The position numbers and the translations under genes are program-made. A DNA stretch of 64,000 nucleotides from RGIG9115 sp045649825 (GTDB taxonomy: Bacteria; Bacillota; Clostridia; UBA1381): assembly GCA_045649825.1 (NCBI GenBank), contig JAZRQO010000017.1, positions 1-64,000 of the forward strand, given 5' to 3'. Every line of letters begins with the position of its first letter. Within the stretch, counting starts at the first letter, position 1. This document shows positions 7,103-14,870 of the stretch, one piece after another. The notes below the pieces were generated by a model, which was not told the origin of the DNA, did not search any database, and worked only from the letters and a program-made list of their open reading frames with translations.

Positions 7103-7274
7103 GCAGGCCTTTTGTCACATCATCGGGCATCATATAGCGTTGGGTAAGATAGCGAAGCGAAGCTCCGAGTTCGCCGTGGGGACCGCCATATTGAGTGATT
7201 ATGACATTTGCAAGCTTGGGGTTGGTTCTTTTGATTTTTATAGGAAATTCAAGAAATTTATTATATTGAAACAT
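7074..7274 (-). pseudogene. cotJC: Interrupted 5' fragment of cotJC, spore coat manganese-catalase-like protein
   Basis: The first ~62 residues match CotJC closely: NPKLANVIITQYGG, GELGASLRYLTQRY and LLTDIG. The intact family is about 190 residues long and continues with a TEE-x-A-H-L-E metal-binding motif. Here the frame leaves the family right after LLTDIG, adds four foreign codons and stops, so all later metal ligands are missing. The ATG at 7274 directly follows the cotJB stop and has an AAAGGAGG ribosome site, so the 5' part is well preserved. It is either a true pseudogene or a gene in two pieces that is rejoined when the element excises. The other piece is not in the window. Confidence 0.85.
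7083..7098 (+). other. Attachment site (element/cotJC junction)
   Basis: Perfect 7-bp arms 7083-7089 and 7092-7098 flank the dinucleotide CC at 7090-7091. On the left is recombinase sequence; on the right is cotJC sequence that matches the family up to the codons LLTDIG. Serine recombinases exchange strands at a central dinucleotide flanked by imperfect inverted repeats, which is what is seen. The exact crossover is inferred. Confidence 0.7.
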
Positions 7275-7526
7275 TTAGTTTGCCTCCTTTTCCCATGGCC
7301 ACGGAGAGTCTATCCAATCGAATGTGGTGCTGTTAGCACTTGCAAAACCCGTAAGCGGGCCGTAATTTTTTTCGTATTCTGCTCTTAGTGTCATATATTT
7401 TTTAACAAGGTCTTTGAAAAGCTCAAAGGCCTTTTTGTCGCCGGGGTGTGTGTCTAGATAAAGCAGCATATCATAGGCTGCAAAATGGTAGTTCTGAAGT
7501 TGGCGGAGTGTTGTTTGTTTTTCCAT
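7275..7526 (-). CDS. cotJB: Spore coat protein CotJB
   Basis: The 83-residue protein matches CotJB: LQNYHFAAYDMLLYLDTHPGD, then YEKNYGPL and the C-terminal FDWIDSPWPWE. CotJB is a small structural protein of the spore inner coat made in the mother cell. ATG at 7526 is chosen because AAGGAGG lies 9 bases upstream; an earlier in-frame start would place that site inside the gene. It overlaps the cotJA stop by one base and abuts cotJC, forming the usual cotJA-cotJB-cotJC operon. In other sporeformers the operon is SigE-controlled, but I could not define a convincing SigE promoter here. Confidence 0.92.
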   Translation of the reverse strand: MEKQTTLRQLQNYHFAAYDMLLYLDTHPGDKKAFELFKDLVKKYMTLRAEYEKNYGPLTGFASANSTTFDWIDSPWPWEKEAN

Positions 7527-7717
7527 TATGCTCTGCCTCCTTCTTTGCATACTTTACCATATTCGTCGATAGTCAAATCAAGCTCGGGGAAGATAGTACC
7601 CTGAATCAAGCCTTTTTCGGGAGAATAAGTATCACGAAGCACCTGAACGGGTACGTATGCATATCCCACACATTTACAAAGTGTACAACTCGTAGTGTTT
7701 TCTGTTGAATTTTCCAT
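7526..7717 (-). CDS. cotJA: Spore coat associated protein CotJA
   Basis: The 63-residue protein carries the CotJA signature YVPVQVLRDTYSPEKGL followed by GTIFPELDL. CotJA helps assemble CotJC in the spore coat. It is the first gene of the operon, with an AGGAGA ribosome site upstream of the ATG at 7717. The N-terminus has two cysteines in CTLCKC not expected in every homologue. Its last base is the first base of the cotJB start codon. Confidence 0.9.
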   Translation of the reverse strand: MENSTENTTSCTLCKCVGYAYVPVQVLRDTYSPEKGLIQGTIFPELDLTIDEYGKVCKEGGRA

Positions 7718-7800
7718 GAAAACATCTCCTCTATAAATATTTTGAAGTAATATATTACATTCAGTATTATTATATGTTTTAATGTCGAAAAATGTGAAAA

Positions 7801-8052
7801 AGGGGATGTTTAAAAATGCACAGACCGTTCAATGGCTCTAAATAAGCATTTATAAGCATCAAAAATAGCGAAAACTTATAAATTACGGTAGAAATCCGCA
7901 AATTTGCGGATTTCTCTTCATTTTATGCCATTGAACTACGAACGCAACTCACCACTCGACGTACCAACGTACGCCTTCGGGCAAGGTATTATGCGGATTA
8001 AACCGCATAATACTTCGTTTCGTTTGTTCTGCACTATTTTTAACCATCCCCT
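7801..8052. repeat. MITE-like element with ~25-bp terminal inverted repeats and internal palindromes
   Basis: The ends 7801-7824 and 8028-8052 are near-perfect reverse complements. Inside are a second inverted pair (7827-7836 with 7927-7936), a perfect 26-bp palindrome (7890-7915) and an 11-bp stem-loop (7986-7996 with 8003-8013). No protein is encoded. The 252-bp, non-coding, fully palindromic design fits a miniature inverted-repeat element or a large structured repeat. Only one copy is visible in the window. Confidence 0.65.
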
Positions 8053-8059
8053 GGATTGT

Positions 8060-8086
8060 GGGCTGACTTTATAAACAGCCCCTTTT
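8060..8086 (+). terminator. Hairpin with T run
   Basis: GGGCTG at 8060-8065 pairs with 8076-8081, followed by five T residues. It is oriented rightward, just after the palindromic element and ahead of the converging fliB-like gene. Confidence 0.5.
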
Positions 8087-8089
8087 TAA

Positions 8090-8974
8090 TCAAAAAAACA
8101 TAATATAATCTGTATTCTCTTCCGAATATTCTATTTCACTGGAGAACATTCTGCATAGGTCTATGAAGCTATCGGAGTAGGGGGATAGCTTTGTTATTAT
8201 GTCTGTGGCGACAAGGGCGAATCTCAGTCCGTTAGATATTGTATCGGGGGTTGTGTGTCTGAATATAAAGTAAACAATAAGTTGTTCGAGTTGTGTATCG
8301 GAAGGTTTTATATTTGTGGTTTTATTATTAGAAATGTTTTTTAGAAAGTTTGTCCATTCATCGCTTAATTGCTCGAGAGTTAAAAGCTCTTTTGCCCACA
8401 TCTGTGATGAAAGCTCGGGCATAGATATTTCTGTTACATTACAAAGTTCATGGAAGCGTTTGTCAAAGCTTTTGCTTCTGTCTTGTGCTATTTCAAAAAG
8501 CTTGTTTCTGATTTCAAAAAAGTATAGCTCCTTTTCTGAAAAACCAGATGTTAAATCAGTATTACAAATAGGGATAATTGTTGATTTAGTTTCTTTGTTG
8601 AGTATAAGTTCTGCGGCGGCTTCGCAGGTAAGTCCAAGTCCGATTTCAGTGCGGTCTGTGTAAAAGTTCCTGAACCTTGGGTGGTCAGTACATATCTGAC
8701 ACAGGTTATCTTCGCCAAGATTAATTATTATGTCACATAGATTATTTTTGTTGAGAAACGGACACCTTTCGTTCTTTCCAAGACGAAAAACCGAAGAGCT
8801 TTCTTCGCACACTATATTTTCATTAAGCTTTTTGCCAAAATCGCCTGTTATGCTTCTATAGTAGTTAAGTGAATGTTCATCTACTTCAATTTCCCATCCA
8901 ACACAGCAGCTATGCGTACACTCGTGAGCAATGCATTTGAACTGCTTGTAATAGTCAGGTGCATATAGCTTCAT
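8090..8974 (-). CDS. FliB-type flagellin lysine-N-methylase family protein
   Basis: The 294-residue protein begins with the family signature YYKQFKCIAHECTHSCCVGW, and a second cysteine cluster follows: CPFLNKNNLCDI...DNLCQICTDHPRF. This Cys-rich YkgJ/FliB family probably binds a metal cluster. Founding members methylate flagellin lysines with S-adenosylmethionine, but many clostridial members occur without flagellar genes, as here. Its ATG overlaps the AlkD-like gene stop (ATGA), and it ends a three-gene unit sfsA-alkD-fliB. The family assignment is firm; the methylase role in this organism is inferred. Confidence 0.8.
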   Translation of the reverse strand: MKLYAPDYYKQFKCIAHECTHSCCVGWEIEVDEHSLNYYRSITGDFGKKLNENIVCEESSSVFRLGKNERCPFLNKNNLCDIIINLGEDNLCQICTDHPRFRNFYTDRTEIGLGLTCEAAAELILNKETKSTIIPICNTDLTSGFSEKELYFFEIRNKLFEIAQDRSKSFDKRFHELCNVTEISMPELSSQMWAKELLTLEQLSDEWTNFLKNISNNKTTNIKPSDTQLEQLIVYFIFRHTTPDTISNGLRFALVATDIITKLSPYSDSFIDLCRMFSSEIEYSEENTDYIMFF

Positions 8975-9666
8975 TTTATCGCCTCAGACTTTCGTTTAAG
9001 AGTTTTAAGGTATTCCTTTGAAGGGTTATCAATTCTGTAGCTTTCAACAGCTTTTTGTATTGATTTATTGTGTGTCCATAAATCCAATGCATTATTTTCT
9101 ATGTATTTTACTGCAAATGTATATTGTTTTGCAAATGCCGTGGCAAAATACCAGGCAACCATCATTTTTACATAGTATTCATCTGATTTTATGTTTGAAA
9201 CTGTTTTCATATGTTCTTCCGAAAAATCTTCATCTAAAAACATATCCATAAACACTTTAATCCCGTAACGAATAGTGTAGGTGTGGTTTGAGTCAATCCA
9301 TTCATATGCTTTCTTGAGGATTGCTGGTTTGTTTTGTTTAAACACCTTTGGAGTGAATGAATCACAGGTTGCCCAGTTATCAATAAATGGAAGGAATGTT
9401 TCGGTTCTTGAAATTGCCTCGGAATAGTCTTTAATTTCCTGAATTATAAATGTGTGAAGATTGTTTTCTTCATAATACTTGTGTGGTAGACTTTCGAGGA
9501 ATTTTGCGCTTTCATCCGTTTTGCTAAATTCTTTTGCAAACTTTCTGAGAAGCGGGGTGCGGATGCCTATGATTTTATCGGTAGGAACTGTTGGTATTAG
9601 TTTTGAATGAAAGCTTTTGTATTCTAAGTCCTGCATTTCGAACAGTTTTTTCTGTAAACTATCCAA
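8971..9666 (-). CDS. DNA alkylation repair enzyme, AlkD-like
   Basis: The product of 231 residues is an all-helical HEAT-repeat protein of the AlkC/AlkD DNA glycosylase family. The segment IGIRTPLLRKFAKEF, the catalytic-region motif FIDNWATCDSF and YYVKMMVAWYFATAF match it. AlkD removes bulky positively charged alkyl-purines without base flipping. TTG at 9666 is preferred because GGAGG ends 8 bases upstream; the upstream GTG at 9675 overlaps that site. It overlaps the sfsA end by 8 bp and the fliB-like start by 4 bp, so the three genes are co-translated. Confidence 0.85.
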   Translation of the reverse strand: MDSLQKKLFEMQDLEYKSFHSKLIPTVPTDKIIGIRTPLLRKFAKEFSKTDESAKFLESLPHKYYEENNLHTFIIQEIKDYSEAISRTETFLPFIDNWATCDSFTPKVFKQNKPAILKKAYEWIDSNHTYTIRYGIKVFMDMFLDEDFSEEHMKTVSNIKSDEYYVKMMVAWYFATAFAKQYTFAVKYIENNALDLWTHNKSIQKAVESYRIDNPSKEYLKTLKRKSEAIK

Positions 9667-10360
9667 AATATCCACCTCCGTCTAAATTTACTTTTATAAA
9701 GCTATCGCCTTTGATAGTGTCGGGTGAAATGTTGCAGGTGAGAGCTTTGATATTAACACCGCATTTTTTGGCCCTCATAAGAGCTTCTGCAAACTCAGGT
9801 TGAGTGTTTCGGTTGGGGACTAAGGTGCGCATGCCCTCCATCTGGATTATAAAGAATACATAAGTTTCAAATCCTTCTTTCAAAGCATCGCAAAGCTCAT
9901 TTATATGCTTAAGTCCGCGGAGTGTCGGTGCGTCGGGAAAAGCAGCAATACCTTGCTCTTCAAGGGTTACACCTTTAACCTCGACAAGTATTTTTTTGGC
10001 ATCTGCTTCTATATAGAAATCAAATCTTGATTTATTATATGTGAATTCAGACTTAACCTTGATGTTGTTTCCAAAAAATCCACTTTTCATCACCCACTCA
10101 TGGAAGACCTTGTTGGGTGCCTGACTGTCCATATTAACGAGTAATCCGTTTTTATCAACTGCAATAAGGTCGTATTTTGTTTTACGTTCGGGATTTGAAC
10201 ATCGCTGAACATATACTGTAGCACCCGGAAACAAAAGTTCACGGCATCTACCGGTATTTTTTACGTGGCACACTTGGCACTTTCCGTCAATTTCTACATT
10301 TGCAATAAATCGGTTAGGTCGTGACATAAATATGCCTTTAGTAATATTTTCGTATTTCAT
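9659..10360 (-). CDS. sfsA: SfsA family DNA/RNA nuclease
   Basis: The 233-residue protein matches SfsA along its whole length: RPNRFIANVEIDG near the N-terminus (OB-fold), HVKNTGRCRELL, SRFDFYIE and VEVKGVTLEEQGIAAFPDA (PD-(D/E)XK-like core), and CGVNIKAL near the end. SfsA was first described as a sugar fermentation stimulator and is now regarded as a nuclease-fold nucleic-acid binder. ATG at 10360 follows AAAGGA. A longer frame to 10408 starts inside the glnN terminator and is rejected. It is the first gene of the sfsA-alkD-fliB unit. Confidence 0.9.
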   Translation of the reverse strand: MKYENITKGIFMSRPNRFIANVEIDGKCQVCHVKNTGRCRELLFPGATVYVQRCSNPERKTKYDLIAVDKNGLLVNMDSQAPNKVFHEWVMKSGFFGNNIKVKSEFTYNKSRFDFYIEADAKKILVEVKGVTLEEQGIAAFPDAPTLRGLKHINELCDALKEGFETYVFFIIQMEGMRTLVPNRNTQPEFAEALMRAKKCGVNIKALTCNISPDTIKGDSFIKVNLDGGGYFG

Positions 10361-10374
10361 AATAGTCCTTTTTG

Positions 10375-10411
10375 CTAAAAACCGGATGTTGAGAGCAACA
10401 CCCGGCATTTT
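10375..10411 (-). terminator. Terminator between glnN and sfsA
   Basis: The arms 10382-10391 and 10396-10405 form a 10-bp stem with a 4-base loop. A T run follows on the minus strand at 10375-10381. It would end glnN transcription just ahead of sfsA. Confidence 0.8.
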
Positions 10412-12487
10412 TTAAATATTATAAAGAAGTTCTGTATATGTAGGGAATGGCCAATAGTCTTTTCCTACAATCTTTTCAAGACTGTCTGCTGCTATTCGGA
10501 GTCTATTCATTGCGGGAATAACAACATCTCTGTAATAAAGTGCAGAAGCATATGCTTCTGAAGGGACTGAAGCAGAAATTTCTTTCAGAGTGTTTGTATT
10601 AGCAATAAGAGCTTCGGTTAATGCAGTTGCATTTTTTAACAGCTCAGTTTCCATGGGAATAGATAGCTCAAGGGATTTTTTACAAGCAACTCCTTCGCTG
10701 AGCATATTTGTGAAACGTATACATGCAGGTATTATTTCCTGGCGTGCAATTTCCAGCATTGTAAGCATTTCAATATGAAGTGTTTTGGAATACTCTTCAA
10801 GGAGTATTTCGTATCTTGACTCAACTTCAACCTTTGAAAGAACTCCGTGCTTTGAGAAAAGCTCGATTGCCTTTTGACTCTTGAACTCAGGGAGTGCGTC
10901 AACTGTTGTTCTGAGGTTTGGCAAACCTCTTTTTTCAGCTTCTTCAGTCCACTCATCAGAGTAGCCGTTTCCGTTAAAAATTATACGCTCGTGTTTTGTT
11001 ATGGTATCTTTGATAATGCTGTCTATTACTTCCTTTGTGTTATCAGCCTTATCTAATATATCTGCATACTGAGAAAGGATTTCAGCCACACTTGTATTAA
11101 GCACTGTATTTATGAATGATACAGACTGTGATGAGCCTGTCATTCTGAATTCAAAACGGTTACCTGTAAAAGCAAAAGGAGAAGTGCGGTTTCGATCTGT
11201 TTTATCCTTTTTGATTACTGGTTGAGAGTCAACTCCGGTTTCAAGGACAGAACGTGCATTATCTACATCTGATTTACCTTTTTTGATTGCTTGTAACACC
11301 TCTGTAAGTTCTTCGCCAAGGAATATTGAAATAATGGCTGGAGGTGCCTCTGCAGCCCCCAAGCGATGGTCGTTACCTGCAGTTGCAACCGATACACGGA
11401 GTAGTTCGGCGTATTCATCAACAGCTTTAATTACCGCTGAAAGGAAGAGCAAAAAGAGTTTATTCTCAATAGGCTTTTTGCCGGGTTTGAACAGGTTAAG
11501 TCCATCGGTTGTTCCCAGGGACCAGTTATTGTGTTTGCCCGAACCGCTTACGCCTGCATAGGGTTTTTCGTGGAGCAAACATACCAAATCGTGATGGCTT
11601 GCAACCTTTTTGATGATTTCCATTGTAATCTGATTATGGTCTGTTGCAAGATTGGCGGTTTCAAATATTGGTGCAACCTCGTGTTGAGCAGGTGCAGCTT
11701 CGTTATGCTCGGTTTTTGCAAGTACTCCAAGCTTCCAAAGCTCTTCATCTGCTTCTTTCATAAAACGTGCAACACGTTCTTTTATTTGACCGAAGTAATG
11801 GTCGTCAAGTTCCTGACCTTTTGCGGGGGGAGCACCGAAGAGGGTTCTGCCGGCAAGAATAAGGTCTTTACGTTTGTTGAAAAGTTCTTTATCCGCCAGG
11901 AAGTATTCCTGTTCAGGACCAACGTATGAAACAACTCTTTCGGCGTTGATGTTGAAATGCTTTAACACCCTGAGTGAGGCTTTGTTTATAGCTTCAACAG
12001 AACGGAGAAGAGGGGTTTTGTTGTCAAGAACTTCTCCGGAAAAAGCAAAAAAGGTTGTGGGAATACAAAGAGTTTTATCTTTTATAAATGCATAGGAGGT
12101 GGGGTCCCATGCAGTGTAGCCTCTGGCTTCGAATGTAGCGCGAAGTCCACCAGATGGGAAACTTGAAGCATCAGGCTCACCAATTATAAGTTCTTTTCCT
12201 GAGAACTCCATTATAACACGCCCGTCCTCGGTGGGGCTGATGAATGAATCATGTTTTTCGGCAGTTACACCCGTCATGGGCTGGAACCAGTGAGTGTAGT
12301 GAGTACAACCGTTCTCAAGTGCCCAATCCTTCATTGCATTAGCAACAACTTCGGCAAGCTTTGAATCAAGCGTTGTACCTTTGTTTATGGTTTCTACCAA
12401 TGATTTGTATGTATCGATTGGCAGACGTGATTTCATTACTGTAAGGTTAAATACCTTACTTCCGAAAATTTCTGTTACCGGCTTCAT
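10412..12487 (-). CDS. glnN: Type III glutamine synthetase
   Basis: At 691 residues this is the long GSIII form, not GSI (~450). Recognisable segments are FQPMTGVTAEKHDSFI near the N-terminus, PSGGLRATFEARGYTAWDPTS, YVGPEQEYFL, AKTEHNEAAPAQHEVAPIF and the GKHNNWSLG glutamate-binding region. It makes glutamine from glutamate, ammonia and ATP in the cytoplasm and feeds nitrogen assimilation. AGGAGG lies 6 bases before the ATG at 12487, and a good promoter lies upstream. It is monocistronic, ending at a strong hairpin. No nitrogen riboswitch or T-box is visible. Confidence 0.96.
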   Translation of the reverse strand: MKPVTEIFGSKVFNLTVMKSRLPIDTYKSLVETINKGTTLDSKLAEVVANAMKDWALENGCTHYTHWFQPMTGVTAEKHDSFISPTEDGRVIMEFSGKELIIGEPDASSFPSGGLRATFEARGYTAWDPTSYAFIKDKTLCIPTTFFAFSGEVLDNKTPLLRSVEAINKASLRVLKHFNINAERVVSYVGPEQEYFLADKELFNKRKDLILAGRTLFGAPPAKGQELDDHYFGQIKERVARFMKEADEELWKLGVLAKTEHNEAAPAQHEVAPIFETANLATDHNQITMEIIKKVASHHDLVCLLHEKPYAGVSGSGKHNNWSLGTTDGLNLFKPGKKPIENKLFLLFLSAVIKAVDEYAELLRVSVATAGNDHRLGAAEAPPAIISIFLGEELTEVLQAIKKGKSDVDNARSVLETGVDSQPVIKKDKTDRNRTSPFAFTGNRFEFRMTGSSQSVSFINTVLNTSVAEILSQYADILDKADNTKEVIDSIIKDTITKHERIIFNGNGYSDEWTEEAEKRGLPNLRTTVDALPEFKSQKAIELFSKHGVLSKVEVESRYEILLEEYSKTLHIEMLTMLEIARQEIIPACIRFTNMLSEGVACKKSLELSIPMETELLKNATALTEALIANTNTLKEISASVPSEAYASALYYRDVVIPAMNRLRIAADSLEKIVGKDYWPFPTYTELLYNI

Positions 12488-12532
12488 TCGGTACCTCCTG
12501 TAATACTTATTAAACCATAATAATATGCTTTT

Positions 12533-12560
12533 ATTATACCACTTTGAGAGTTTTTGTCAA
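12533..12560 (-). promoter_or_regulatory. SigA-type promoter of glnN
   Basis: On the minus strand TTGACA (12560-12555) and TATAAT (12538-12533) are separated by 16 bp, 46 bp before the start codon. Confidence 0.8.
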
Positions 12561-12602
12561 TACTTAATATAATCAATATAAATGTTTTCAGAGATTGGTT
12601 GT

Positions 12603-13298
12603 TTATGCAATTTGATTAAGTGCATCACCAAGTTTTTTCAGACACTTTTTTTCGATTCTGCTTACATAGCTTCTGCTTATTCCGAGTTCGTCAGCAATTT
12701 CCTGCTGTGTATATTTTTCAGAGCCACCAAGTCCGTATCTTTTACACATAATCATAATTTCGTTTGGGGTAAGGACTGTTTCAATTGCTTTTTTTAATTT
12801 GATTATTTCCATACTTGTGCATATTTCTTCCGCTATGTCGGGCGTATCAGCAGGAAGGATATCTGCAAGGGATAGTGTATTACCTTCTTTATCAATTCCC
12901 ACAGCATCATCTATTGAAATTTCATTTTGTCGTCGTTTGTTTTTTCTGAGGGTCATGAGGATTTCGTTTTCTATACACCTCGAAACATAAGGAGAAAGTC
13001 TTTTTTTAGAGTTAAAATCATATGTATCAATGCCTTTGATAAGTCCTATCGTGCCAATTGAAATAAAATCATTCAGATTACTTTCGTCACTGTATTTTTT
13101 GGCAATATGTGCAACAAGTCTGAGATTACGCTCTATCAGCATTTTTCTTGCGTTTTTATCACCCATGCGAAGCAACTCGAGATACTTATTTTCATCCTCA
13201 ATACTTAGGGCGGGGGGGAAAGCGTCATTTCCGCATACATAGCCCGTAAAAATCAGAAGCTGAAAAAACCATTGTGAAATTAGTTCAAAAAAAAGCAT
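12603..13298 (-). CDS. sigK: Sporulation sigma factor SigK (pro-form, uninterrupted)
   Basis: The 231-residue protein has region 2 (NLRLVAHIAKKY, IGTIGLIKGIDTY, RCIENEILM) and region 4 with a clear HTH (TQQEIADELGISRSYVSRIEKK). A hydrophobic N-terminal extension of about 20 residues before NDAFPPALS matches the pro-sequence that tethers pro-SigK until it is cleaved. SigK drives late mother-cell genes, including coat and maturation genes. ATG at 13298 has GGAGGT upstream. The coding sequence is continuous, with no skin element, unlike the interrupted sigK of several sporeformers. The interrupted gene in this window is cotJC instead. Confidence 0.93.
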   Translation of the reverse strand: MLFFELISQWFFQLLIFTGYVCGNDAFPPALSIEDENKYLELLRMGDKNARKMLIERNLRLVAHIAKKYSDESNLNDFISIGTIGLIKGIDTYDFNSKKRLSPYVSRCIENEILMTLRKNKRRQNEISIDDAVGIDKEGNTLSLADILPADTPDIAEEICTSMEIIKLKKAIETVLTPNEIMIMCKRYGLGGSEKYTQQEIADELGISRSYVSRIEKKCLKKLGDALNQIA

Positions 13299-13351
13299 AT
13301 ATCATACCTCCGAAATAATCTATGGTACAATATATGCTCTGTACTGTTTGT

Positions 13352-13525
13352 CTAATTTTGTTTTCTTACAATTTTGTAGTCATCATCATCTCTGTAGTAA
13401 GGACAAGATTTTAATGTGCCCTTAATAAAATTATACATTTCGTCTTCATCAAGATTTACACTGCAGTAGTAGTAATCTTCATCTTCGTCGTAGGTGTAAA
13501 AAACACAGGTATCACAAATAATCAT
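13352..13525 (-). CDS. Small acidic Cys-rich protein, DUF6472-like
   Basis: A 57-residue ORF starts at an ATG overlapping the AraC gene stop (ATGA) with GGAGGG upstream. It begins MIICDTCVFYTYDED and contains a second CPYYR motif near the C-terminus. Its three cysteines (CDTC, C...CPYY) and the many Asp, Glu and Tyr residues suggest a small metal-binding domain. The pattern resembles the DUF6472 family of clostridial proteins, as I remember it. Function unknown. Translational coupling to the AraC gene is visible. Confidence 0.7.
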   Translation of the reverse strand: MIICDTCVFYTYDEDEDYYYCSVNLDEDEMYNFIKGTLKSCPYYRDDDDYKIVRKQN

Positions 13526-14391
13526 AATGTTGTATTTCCCTCCGCTTTCAGCTTTCTGTAGGTTGTTGGAGTGCAGTCTTTAATCTTAAGAAAATATCTG
13601 TTAAAGTTTGAAATAGAAGAGTATCCCGACTCCATTGCGATTTCAAGAATTGACATATCGGTTTCAACAAGAAGCTTGCATGCATGGTTTATTCGTATGT
13701 AGTTCACATATGAAAAAATGTTTTTCCCTGTTATTTTTTTAAACATTCTCGAAAGATATTCAGGGTTAAGATGTACAGTTTCTGCAAGTGATTCGAGGGT
13801 TATATTTTCTTTAAGGCTTTTATCGATATATTGTAATGCAGGTTCAAGACGATTAAGACCTTTAATGTCAATATCTGAGAAGTAGTCATCCAATATGCCT
13901 GTACGGTGAAGTATGCCTGTTATTCTGTAAATGCAGCTTTTGATAAAAAATTCTCTTCCAACAGCCTCTAATCTTTTCTCTTCAAGCATTTCCTCGATGC
14001 AACCGTTTATTTCAATGGTTATAGGGTTATTAGCTTCAAATTTATGGTAAGGATTTTTATTTTCGTTCAGAAATCCAAGAATGTTCTGAAGCATCCTGTT
14101 TTCACCGCAATTGAATTTTTCAAGATTAACCTGCAGGAGAATGTTTGCTGTTGGAATATCCTTTGAACGACTGGTTGCGTGCGGAATATTTCTGCCAATC
14201 ATCAGTGTTTCACCTTCGTTCACATCAAAGGTGTTGCCGGCACATTCAACTGTTAGTCTGCCCTTTGTAACGTATAAAAACTCTGTTTCGGTATGCAGAT
14301 GATTCGGGATGTAATTGTCTGTGGACAGTGCTGTCCATCCACCTGCAATATTTAATCCATAAGTGCTGGTTTTTATTTGTTCAATTATCAT
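13522..14391 (-). CDS. AraC family transcriptional regulator with cupin sensor domain
   Basis: The 289-residue protein has an N-terminal cupin-type sugar-sensing domain (NHLHTETEFLYVTKGRLTV...EGETLMIGRNIPHAT) and a C-terminal double HTH (about residues 190-285: ITLESLAETVHLNPEYLSRMFKKITG and the second helix pair ILEIAMESGYSSISNFNRYF). ATG at 14391 is chosen because GGGGGT lies 9 bases upstream; an ATG at 14406 has no ribosome site. Such regulators usually activate carbohydrate genes. No sugar gene is adjacent, so its target is unknown. Confidence 0.88.
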   Translation of the reverse strand: MIIEQIKTSTYGLNIAGGWTALSTDNYIPNHLHTETEFLYVTKGRLTVECAGNTFDVNEGETLMIGRNIPHATSRSKDIPTANILLQVNLEKFNCGENRMLQNILGFLNENKNPYHKFEANNPITIEINGCIEEMLEEKRLEAVGREFFIKSCIYRITGILHRTGILDDYFSDIDIKGLNRLEPALQYIDKSLKENITLESLAETVHLNPEYLSRMFKKITGKNIFSYVNYIRINHACKLLVETDMSILEIAMESGYSSISNFNRYFLKIKDCTPTTYRKLKAEGNTTL

Positions 14392-14585
14392 AGATATAAC
14401 CCCCATTTCGTTTGGTATTGAGAAGTAAATATGTCAATATAGTATAATTATCAGTCAAAATTATTGTAGAATTAAATGTCAAAAAATGCTTAAATGTAAT
14501 TACAGAGTAATTATAACACACAAACGCTCTGAAATCAATGTTTTTTTTAAGAATAATTTAAATTGTTCTGATAAAAGCAAAAATG

Positions 14586-14617
14586 ATGCAGTCCTTCTGA
14601 TGGGTTGCATTTTTTTT
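14586..14617 (+). terminator. Terminator without an obvious upstream gene
   Basis: A 9-bp stem (14586-14594 with 14602-14610, two wobble pairs) is followed by seven T. It is oriented rightward in a divergent intergenic region, which suggests a short transcript upstream. Confidence 0.6.
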
Positions 14618-14724
14618 GTTTGTGAAAGTTGACTAATATTGTATGTTGTTAAAAGGATGATTTGTTTTATTTAACTTTTTGTGTCATAAGATAGGATTTT
14701 TTTTAAGTTTTTTTCTGAAATCAC

Positions 14725-14753
14725 TTGAAAAAATCAGTAGAATAGAGTATAAT
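14725..14753 (+). promoter_or_regulatory. Promoter of the DUF896-asnA-asnS unit
   Basis: TTGAAA at 14725-14730 and TATAAT at 14748-14753 are 17 bp apart. The ~150-base leader contains one copy of the dispersed repeat. Confidence 0.75.
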
Positions 14754-14780
14754 ATAGTTTGGTTTTTATAACATTGTAAA

Positions 14781-14870
14781 TTGCTCGCAAAGTGAGTAAT
14801 TTTGCTTGTTCAAAAAAGATTTACTTTTATTCCTGAGAATTTAGGGATAGAGTTTTGAATATTTATATCC
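14781..14870 (+). repeat. Dispersed structured repeat, copy A
   Basis: About 45 bases at the left end match two copies at 52.2-52.4 kb almost exactly. The shared pattern is a GC-containing small hairpin followed by TTGCTTGTTCAAAAAAGATTT, and weaker similarity continues to the right. It lies in the 5' leader of the asnA unit. Confidence 0.65.

Noticed and set aside
7056..7388. Plus-strand open frame across the cotJ region
   Set aside because: It lies antisense to cotJC/cotJB, has no ribosome site, and its composition follows the real minus-strand genes.
12603..13298. skin-type interruption of sigK
   Set aside because: The reading frame and all sigma regions are continuous. The interrupted sporulation gene in the window is cotJC.
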